A stretch of 64,000 nt of DNA, taken from positions 2,852,001 through 2,916,000 of the forward strand of contig NZ_LR882035.1 in the NCBI RefSeq assembly GCF_904528075.1. Direction: 5' to 3'. A program made the position numbers and the translations under genes. Origin of the DNA: Agreia sp. COWG. GTDB taxonomy: Bacteria; Actinomycetota; Actinomycetes; Actinomycetales; Microbacteriaceae. The notes beneath the pieces were generated by a model, which ran no database searches, was not told the origin of the DNA, and was given only the letters and a program-made list of their open reading frames with translations. This document shows, piece by piece, positions 58,328-64,000 of this stretch; within the stretch, counting starts at the first letter, position 1, and every line of letters starts with the position of its first letter.

Positions 58328-60628
58328 TCAGAGGGTGCCGGCGAGGCGGGCCAGGTCGTTGGCCGAGCGGCCGTCGTCGTCGTGGCCGGCCGGATGCGCC
58401 AGCGGCCAGACCTCGATCGCCTGCTCGTAGAGGCGGCGCGCGGCCATGCCGGCCCCGAGTCTCTTCGCCGAATCCGCCGCCGCGAGCAGCCAGTGGATCG
58501 CGCGTCTCGCCGCCGGGGCCGTGGATGCCGACGGCGCGGACTGCAGGTGCAGCGCGTCGACGAGGTGCTGGGCGATGACCGCCGCCACCGGCGAGCCGGA
58601 CCCCGGCAATCCGTAGCCCGCTGAGCCCGCCGCCGCCGAGCCCGCCGCCGCTGAGCCCGCGGCCGCGGTGCCGTCGTGTGCGGCCTGCTCGAGAAACTCC
58701 ACCGTGGCGAGGTGCCGCTCGCTACGGGAGCGCCGCGACTGCATCTCGTAGGCCACCTGCCTGATCAGAGGGTGACTGAACACGTAGTGCCCTCGCTCGA
58801 TCGAGAGCGGGTCGGTGACCGAGATCACGATTCCGCGGGTCTCGAGCGTGGCCACGTCGCGGTCGAGCTCGGCCGCGTGGCGACGCGAGACCGCGGCGAG
58901 TGCCGGCATCGAGAACGAGAAGCCGAGCACGCTGGCGAGCTGCGCCACGAGCCGCGCCTGCGGATCGAGCGCGTCGAGCCTCGAGGCGATGAGTACCCGC
59001 AGGCTGGCCGGCGGCTCGGCGTGCGCCAGAATGCCCGCGTCGATGCCGTCGGCCAGCCGCAGACCGTCGCCGGTGTCGATGAGCCGTCCGGCATCCACGA
59101 GGCTGCGCAGCAGCTCGCGCGCGTACAGCGGCACGCCGCCGACACGCGCCGACAGGGCGTGCAGGATGTCGCGGCGAAGCTCGGGCGCGAGGCCCGAGAT
59201 GAGCGCGGCGATCGCCCCGTCGTCGAGCGGCCCGAGCTGAACGAGCGTCGTGTCGTCGGTCGCCGCGGCGAGCTCGGGTCGGCGGTCGAGGAGCTCGGGC
59301 CTCGTCACGATGACCACCAGCACGGGCGCGCTGTTCTCGCGCCGCAGATGCTGCACGAACTCGAGCAGCCCGTCGTCGGCCCAGTGCGCGTCTTCGATCA
59401 CCCAGACCACGGGGGCGTTCTCGCCCGCAGACATGCGCTCGAACCAGAGCGACCACGCCGCGAAGAACTCCTCGCGCGAGTAGCCGGCGGCATCCGCGGC
59501 GCCGCCGACGCCGACGAGGGGTGCGAGCCGCTCGAGGAGCCAGTCGAGCTCGGGGTCGTCACGCTGCGGCGATGACCAGCTGGTGAGTTTTGTGCGCAGC
59601 CGACCCAGGGCATCCGCTGCGCTCTCGCCCTCGACCGAGCCGATGCGCGCCCGCACCGCCAGCGACAGCGCAGCGTAGGCGACGCCCTCGCCATAAGACA
59701 GGCAGCGCGCGGAGTGCCACATGATGGCCATGGGAACGTGGTCGAGGTAGTCGCGCAGCTCGAGCACGAGGCGGCTCTTGCCGAGCCCTGCGTCGGCCGA
59801 GACGACGGCGACGTGGGGGCGCCCCGTGGCCACGACCCGGTGGAAACAGCCGGCCAAGACGTCGCGCTCCGAGTCGCGTCCCACGAGCGTGGTGAGGATC
59901 TCGCTGGCGGGCGCGGCGCCCGATCCGGTCTCCGAGATCACGCGCAGGGCCGGATACGCGGGCACCTCGTCGGCGAGGCCCTTCACGGCGACGAGCGTCT
60001 CACGGCCGTAGTCGATGCGGTCGACGGTGAGGGTTCGAGTGCGGGCATCGGCGAGCACGGCGCCCGGGGCGGCGGCGGTCTGCAGTCGGGCCGCCAGGTT
60101 CACCGCGGCTCCCGCGACCATCCCCTCGCCGGCGGCGCCGACGACGACCGCGACCTCGCCGGTGACGACGCCGACCCTCACGGCCAGAACACCCAGGCCG
60201 GATGCGCGACCATAGTCGCCGACGGCGCGCGACAGTTCGAGGGCGGCCCGCACCGCCCGCTCGGCGTCGTCTTCGCGGGTGCGGGTCGCGCCCCAGACGG
60301 CCATGACCGCATCGCCGATGAACTTCTCGACCACACCGCCGAGAGCCTCGATGGTGGAGCGGCACAGGGCGAAGTAGCCGCTGAGCAGCTCACGCACGTC
60401 TTCGGCGTCGATGCGCTCGGCCAGCTGGGTGAAGCCCACGAGGTCGGCGAACAGGATGCTGGTGAAGCGCCGCTCGGGCACGGTGACGGCGGCGGCGGCG
60501 GCGGTGTCAGGCAGCGCCGCACCGCACCGAGCACAGAAGTTGGCGCCATGCGTGGCCGTCGTGGCGCAACTCGGGCAGAGGGCCGCGGAGCCACTCGTCG
60601 TGCCCGGTGCGACATACATGCCCCTCAT
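58328..60628 (-). CDS. adenylate/guanylate cyclase with AAA ATPase domain
   Basis: A 766-residue signalling protein. Order: zinc ribbon (CPSCATTATHGANFCARCG) at residues about 18-40, class III cyclase domain at 52-220 (TSILFADLVGFTQLAERIDAEDVRELL, FIGDAVMAVWG, VRVGVVTGEVAVVVG), then an AAA/LuxR-type ATPase with Walker A SADAGLGKSRLVLEL and Walker B VVWVIEDAHWADDG. A C-terminal Ala/Gly/Ser linker (GSAAAGSAAAGSAG) precedes a TPR-like end. ATG 60628 and 60619 are possible. Such proteins respond to unknown signals in actinobacteria. Preceded by a lipoprotein gene 16 bp upstream, likely one operon. Confidence 0.9.
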   Translation of the reverse strand: MRGMYVAPGTTSGSAALCPSCATTATHGANFCARCGAALPDTAAAAAVTVPERRFTSILFADLVGFTQLAERIDAEDVRELLSGYFALCRSTIEALGGVVEKFIGDAVMAVWGATRTREDDAERAVRAALELSRAVGDYGRASGLGVLAVRVGVVTGEVAVVVGAAGEGMVAGAAVNLAARLQTAAAPGAVLADARTRTLTVDRIDYGRETLVAVKGLADEVPAYPALRVISETGSGAAPASEILTTLVGRDSERDVLAGCFHRVVATGRPHVAVVSADAGLGKSRLVLELRDYLDHVPMAIMWHSARCLSYGEGVAYAALSLAVRARIGSVEGESAADALGRLRTKLTSWSSPQRDDPELDWLLERLAPLVGVGGAADAAGYSREEFFAAWSLWFERMSAGENAPVVWVIEDAHWADDGLLEFVQHLRRENSAPVLVVIVTRPELLDRRPELAAATDDTTLVQLGPLDDGAIAALISGLAPELRRDILHALSARVGGVPLYARELLRSLVDAGRLIDTGDGLRLADGIDAGILAHAEPPASLRVLIASRLDALDPQARLVAQLASVLGFSFSMPALAAVSRRHAAELDRDVATLETRGIVISVTDPLSIERGHYVFSHPLIRQVAYEMQSRRSRSERHLATVEFLEQAAHDGTAAAGSAAAGSAAAGSAGYGLPGSGSPVAAVIAQHLVDALHLQSAPSASTAPAARRAIHWLLAAADSAKRLGAGMAARRLYEQAIEVWPLAHPAGHDDDGRSANDLARLAGTL

Positions 60629-60644
60629 TTTAGGCACGCGCAAG

Positions 60645-61691
60645 TCAGCGCGATTCCAGGTGCTCTCGTTCGGGGAGATCATCTGGCTCTGCCGATCCGA
60701 CGGGCAATCCGATGTAGCCGACGATGGCGGAGCTGTCTGCACTATCCCCCACGGGCGAAGTGACCTGGAACGAGGGACGACCGGCGCCCTGCGCCCAGTA
60801 GCGCTGATCATCGAGCCCGACGAGACGGTTGGCCACCTGTTCTGCGTCGGTGCTCGTGTCGACATCCAGTGCCAGCGACGACCGCTGCGCGGCACCGCCG
60901 CCCGTCGAATGGACGTCATCTTCTCCCGAGTCGAATGAAATCGACCGCACCGAGCGCTCCGCGGCAAGCCGGGTGATTTCGTCGATCATCGCGGTCGAGG
61001 GCGACACGGCGCCGAGCTCGACCTGTGGCCCGTCTGATGCGTCGCCCGACCACGGGTCGCCCGAGTCCATCGGAGCTATGAGAGACGGATTCCTCAAGGC
61101 GCCGACGCCGAACGCGGGGATCTCGCGGATCCGGGCCACCACCTCGGGCCACTCATCGAGCCCGCCCGCCTCCACCCTCGGAGGCTTGTCATCTCGGCCG
61201 ACGGTCACCCGGCTCACACCATCGACGGCCGCCAGCTCTCGTGCCGCCTTCACCCGTTCGGCCGCGACCCCGATGGCGCCCACGTTCCCGCCGAAGAAGA
61301 TTTCGGCATCCGCGTCACCCGCAAGATGAGGAGCCACGATCACCGCGTCGAGCTGCGCATCCGGCCCAGCCTCGACGAGCGCCTCGACAACCGTGTCTGC
61401 GGCGCGCTCGAGGTCAGGCCCGCCGGCGGGGGTTTTCACCGTGAGGCGCACCAGCCAGGCCTCGGGTTCGGAGATCGAGCCCTCGCCCCGGTAATCGCGC
61501 AGCGTCACCTCGGTCGAGACCGACTCTATGCCCGGCTCTTTCGAGAGCGACTCCCTGGCGGTGGCTGCGGCGGCCGACACGGACTCGGGCGCACCGGGCA
61601 GCAACACAGAGCATCCGGCGAGACTCGACGAGACCACGACAGCTCCGAGAAAGACAACGACCAGAGAACTTCCTCTGCGTCGCCACGTCAT
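60645..61691 (-). CDS. lipoprotein of unknown function
   Basis: A 348-residue exported lipoprotein. The ATG at 61691 gives a short basic N-terminus, a hydrophobic core and lipobox SSLAGC (Cys near residue 26). The mature part has a repeated alternation of beta strands and helices with VDVDTSTDAEQVANRLVGL near the C-terminus, no recognised catalytic motif. It ends 16 bp before the cyclase gene, same strand. It may be the extracellular sensor part of that pathway, which is inference. Divergent from the P-type ATPase. Confidence 0.8.
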   Translation of the reverse strand: MTWRRRGSSLVVVFLGAVVVSSSLAGCSVLLPGAPESVSAAAATARESLSKEPGIESVSTEVTLRDYRGEGSISEPEAWLVRLTVKTPAGGPDLERAADTVVEALVEAGPDAQLDAVIVAPHLAGDADAEIFFGGNVGAIGVAAERVKAARELAAVDGVSRVTVGRDDKPPRVEAGGLDEWPEVVARIREIPAFGVGALRNPSLIAPMDSGDPWSGDASDGPQVELGAVSPSTAMIDEITRLAAERSVRSISFDSGEDDVHSTGGGAAQRSSLALDVDTSTDAEQVANRLVGLDDQRYWAQGAGRPSFQVTSPVGDSADSSAIVGYIGLPVGSAEPDDLPEREHLESR

Positions 61692-61720
61692 ACCCCGACA
61701 GTATCGAAGAATGCGATGCG

Positions 61721-61762
61721 CACGGCCAGAACGCCGAGGCCGGATGCGCGCCCGTAGTCGCC
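61721..61762. repeat. 42-bp partial copy of the cyclase gene in an intergenic region
   Basis: 61721-61762 matches 60179-60220, inside the cyclase coding region, at 38 of 42 bases in the same orientation, and would encode the same DYGRASGLGVLAVR stretch on the minus strand. It lies between the lipoprotein start and the P-type ATPase, outside any gene, so it is a leftover of duplication or gene conversion. Confidence 0.85.
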
Positions 61763-61813
61763 ATCTCGTGGGCACCCGAGGTTGCTACAGTGAGCCTGAC
61801 CGGAGGGGTGCGC

Positions 61814-64000
61814 GTGACGGGGTCTGACGTGGGTTCCACCGGCATGGGTTCCGCAGCCTCGGCTGCCCGAGGGCTGACGTCGGCCGAGGTCGCCGAGCGC
61901 ACAGAAGCCGGGCAGACGAACGCGTTCGTTCAAGACACGAGTCGCAGCGTGTGGAGCATCGTGCGCGCGAACGTGCTCACCCTCTTCAACGCCATCATCC
62001 TGGTGTGCTTCGTGGTGCTCTTCGCCATCGGCCGCTGGCAGGATGCGCTGTTCGGCTTCTCCGCCGTGGCGAACGCCATCATCGGCAGTGTGCAGGAGTA
62101 CCGAGCCAAGCGCGCGCTCGATCGCCTCGCGGTGATGAACGCTCCGCACGCACGGGTGCTGCGCGATGCAGCCGAGGCCGAGATCGATATCGCTGGCGTC
62201 GTGCTCGGCGACACGATCGTGCTGCGCGCCGGCGACCAGATTGCCGCCGACGCCCTGGTGTCGGGCTCACGCGGGCTGCAGGTCGACGAGTCGATGCTCA
62301 CGGGCGAGTCGGATGCCGTCGAGAAGGCGCCCGGAGACCGCGTGCTGAGTGGGTCGATCGTGGTCGGCGGCGAGGGCTCCGCCGAGGTCGACAGGGTGGG
62401 TGCCGACTCGTTCGCCAACTCGCTGAGCGCCCAGGCGAAGAAGTTCTCGCTCGTGGCGTCGGAGCTTCGATCCTCGATCAACCGAGTGCTGAAGTGGGTG
62501 GCCTGGTTCATCGGACCGGTCTCGCTGCTCGTGCTCAACGCGCAGATGATGACGCAGCGGGGCGGCTGGGCCGGGGCCGTCGAGAGCGGCGCCTGGCGCG
62601 ATGCGGCCGTGGCGACCATCGCATCCGTCGTGGCCATGGTGCCGCTCGGCCTCGTGCTCATGACGAGCATCACCTTCGCCGTCGGAGCGGTGAAACTCGC
62701 CCGCCAGCAGGTTCTCGTGCAGGAACTCGCGGCCGTCGAGGGGCTCGCGCGCGTCGACATGATCTGCCTCGACAAGACGGGCACGCTCACCCACGGCGAC
62801 ATCGTGTTCGACGAGGTGCATCCGCTGGCGGAGGCACCCGGCTGGCACGGCGTGCTCGCCTGGTACGGCGTGCAGAACGACGCAAACGCGACCGCACGCA
62901 GCCTCGCGGGCCGCTTCACGGACATCCCCCGGGGCGAGCCCACCGATCGGGTGCCGTTCTCGTCGGCACGCAAGTGGAGCGCCGTCACGTTCGACGACCG
63001 CATGTGGTTGCTCGGCGGGCCCGAGATGGTGTTCCCCGCCCAGCGCTCCCCCTCGGCCCAGCTGCAGCGGCTGCACTCCGAGGCCGCCCAGCTCGCCGCG
63101 ACCGGGCGGCGCACCCTCGTTCTCGCCGTCGGAACGCCCACCGCCGACGAGACGGTTCCGGCCGACACGGTGCCGGTTGCCCTGCTCACGTTCCGTGAGA
63201 ACATCCGGCCGGATGCCGCCGAGACCCTCACCTACTTCGCCGCGCAGGGCGTGGGCGTTCGCATCATCTCGGGCGACAACCCGCAGACCGTGGCCGCCAT
63301 CGCCCGCGAGGTGGGGCTCGACGCGCCCCACGGTTTCGACGCGCGCAAGCTGCCCGACGACGAGGGCGAGCTGCTCGCGATCCTCGACGAGTACGTGGTG
63401 TTCGGACGCGTGAGTCCCGAGCAGAAGAAGCGCATCGTGGTGGCGCTGAAGGCCTCCGGTTACACCGTGGCGATGACGGGCGACGGCGTGAACGACGCGC
63501 TCGCCATCAAGGAGGCCGACATCGGGGTGGCGATGAACTCCGGCGCCGCCGCCACCAAGGCCGTGGCCAGGCTCGTTCTGCTCGACGGCCGCTTCTCGCA
63601 CCTGCCGAACGTGGTCGCCGAGGGGCGCCAGGTGATCGCCAACATCGAGCGCGTGTCGATGCTGTTCCTCACGAAGACCGCTTACGCCACGTTCCTCGCG
63701 ATCACCTTCGGAATTCTGCTGATGCCCTTTCCCTTTCTGCCCCGCCAGCTGTCGGTCACCGACGGGCTGACCATCGGCATCCCGTCGTTCTTTCTCGCGC
63801 TGATGCCGAACGCGCAACGCTACGTGCCCGGATTCCTCAGGCGCTCGCTCTCGTTCGCCATCCCCGCCGGGCTCACGGTGACGCTCGGCATCGCGGCGTT
63901 CGCGAAGCTCGCGGCCGGCATGGGCATCCCGCAGGCCGAAATCCGCACCGGCTCGACGCTGATCCTCACCATCATCGGGCTCTGGATCCTGGTCGTCCTC
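61814..64000 (+). CDS. ctpE: CtpE-like cation-transporting P-type ATPase (cut by window edge)
   Basis: 729 codons are inside the window and the gene continues beyond base 64000, so the end is missing. GTG 61814 has GGAGG 7 bases upstream; GTG 61808 and ATG 61844 are alternatives. Order of motifs: SVWSIVRANVLTLFNAIILV (first helices), DESMLTGESDAVEK near residue 160, ICLDKTGTLTHGD phosphorylation site near 319, and MTGDGVNDALAIKEADIGVAMNSG near 556, then four further helices. The pattern and RANVLTLFN start resemble mycobacterial CtpE, a calcium transporter. No heavy-metal CPx motif; TM region has VPLGLVLM instead, so Ca2+ or Mg2+ is more likely. Divergent from the lipoprotein gene. Confidence 0.9.
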   Translation, partial: MTGSDVGSTGMGSAASAARGLTSAEVAERTEAGQTNAFVQDTSRSVWSIVRANVLTLFNAIILVCFVVLFAIGRWQDALFGFSAVANAIIGSVQEYRAKRALDRLAVMNAPHARVLRDAAEAEIDIAGVVLGDTIVLRAGDQIAADALVSGSRGLQVDESMLTGESDAVEKAPGDRVLSGSIVVGGEGSAEVDRVGADSFANSLSAQAKKFSLVASELRSSINRVLKWVAWFIGPVSLLVLNAQMMTQRGGWAGAVESGAWRDAAVATIASVVAMVPLGLVLMTSITFAVGAVKLARQQVLVQELAAVEGLARVDMICLDKTGTLTHGDIVFDEVHPLAEAPGWHGVLAWYGVQNDANATARSLAGRFTDIPRGEPTDRVPFSSARKWSAVTFDDRMWLLGGPEMVFPAQRSPSAQLQRLHSEAAQLAATGRRTLVLAVGTPTADETVPADTVPVALLTFRENIRPDAAETLTYFAAQGVGVRIISGDNPQTVAAIAREVGLDAPHGFDARKLPDDEGELLAILDEYVVFGRVSPEQKKRIVVALKASGYTVAMTGDGVNDALAIKEADIGVAMNSGAAATKAVARLVLLDGRFSHLPNVVAEGRQVIANIERVSMLFLTKTAYATFLAITFGILLMPFPFLPRQLSVTDGLTIGIPSFFLALMPNAQRYVPGFLRRSLSFAIPAGLTVTLGIAAFAKLAAGMGIPQAEIRTGSTLILTIIGLWILVVL

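Noticed and set aside
1..64000. tRNA, rRNA or riboswitch
   Set aside because: No cloverleaf arms with a T-loop GTTCGAxTC pattern, no rRNA-like stretch and no recognisable riboswitch core were seen by eye; a covariance-model scan would be needed to exclude small RNAs.

Overview
The window is about 64 kb of high-GC DNA, densely packed with genes, from an actinobacterium. It is most likely a member of the Microbacteriaceae: strong G/C bias at third codon positions, many GTG starts, frequent 4-bp ATGA/GTGA overlaps, lipoproteins, an Lrp-type regulator divergent from alanine dehydrogenase, and carbohydrate ABC operons without their own ATPase. Nearly all of it looks chromosomal. I saw no rRNA, tRNA, CRISPR array, transposase or phage gene, and no gene-free stretch longer than about 300 bases. 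The last gene runs off the right edge.

Layout. 0.1-9.1 kb: small zinc-ribbon protein, beta-lactamase-fold lipoprotein, PhzF-type isomerase, SbcC/SbcD nuclease, SH3-like protein, FAD monooxygenase with a palindromic operator. 9.3-12 kb: alanine dehydrogenase divergent from an Lrp/AsnC regulator, then an alpha/beta hydrolase. 12.2-13.5 kb: a low-GC PIN-like nuclease gene of foreign composition. 13.7-18.6 kb: VOC protein, small TUDOR-like protein, CopB-type copper ATPase behind a CsoR-type operator, NTF2-like, Lon-N-domain and membrane proteins. 18.6-22.9 kb: AarF/UbiB kinase, a frameshifted AbiEi/DUF559 gene bracketed by two nearly identical palindromic repeats, and a nucleobase permease. 22.9-28.5 kb: molybdenum cofactor genes (moeA, DUF6457, mobA) divergent from fdhD and an FdhF/YdeP-type molybdoenzyme.

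28.5-37.9 kb is the standout. A siderophore-type ABC importer is transcribed leftward. Divergent from it is what looks like a RiPP biosynthesis operon: a 63-residue precursor made of two identical 25-residue modules, an E1/ThiF-like partner, a CocE/X-Pro hydrolase, two YcaO proteins that both end in PxPxP-type tails, and an MFS exporter. Both operons start at near-identical 15-bp Fur-family-type inverted repeats (TGAGAACCATwCTCA). I infer a metal-starvation-induced, YcaO-modified peptide, possibly a metallophore, with its own importer and exporter.

38-45.3 kb: LLM flavin oxidoreductase, glutathione-independent formaldehyde dehydrogenase, histidine phosphatase, class A beta-lactamase, a sigma factor-Ogt-AlkB alkylation-repair operon, and a DeoR regulator. 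45.5-51.9 kb: a sugar operon (substrate-binding lipoprotein, two permeases, class II aldolase, ADP-dependent-type sugar kinase, SDR dehydrogenase). 52-64 kb: TetR plus paired SMR efflux genes, glycerate kinase, MFS transporter, a sulfite-oxidase-like enzyme with its FAD reductase, Crp/Fnr regulator, a cyclase/ATPase signalling protein, a lipoprotein, and a CtpE-like P-type ATPase cut by the window edge.

Intergenic spaces carry several kinds of long palindromic element: a three-copy REP-like family and three single-copy long hairpins.
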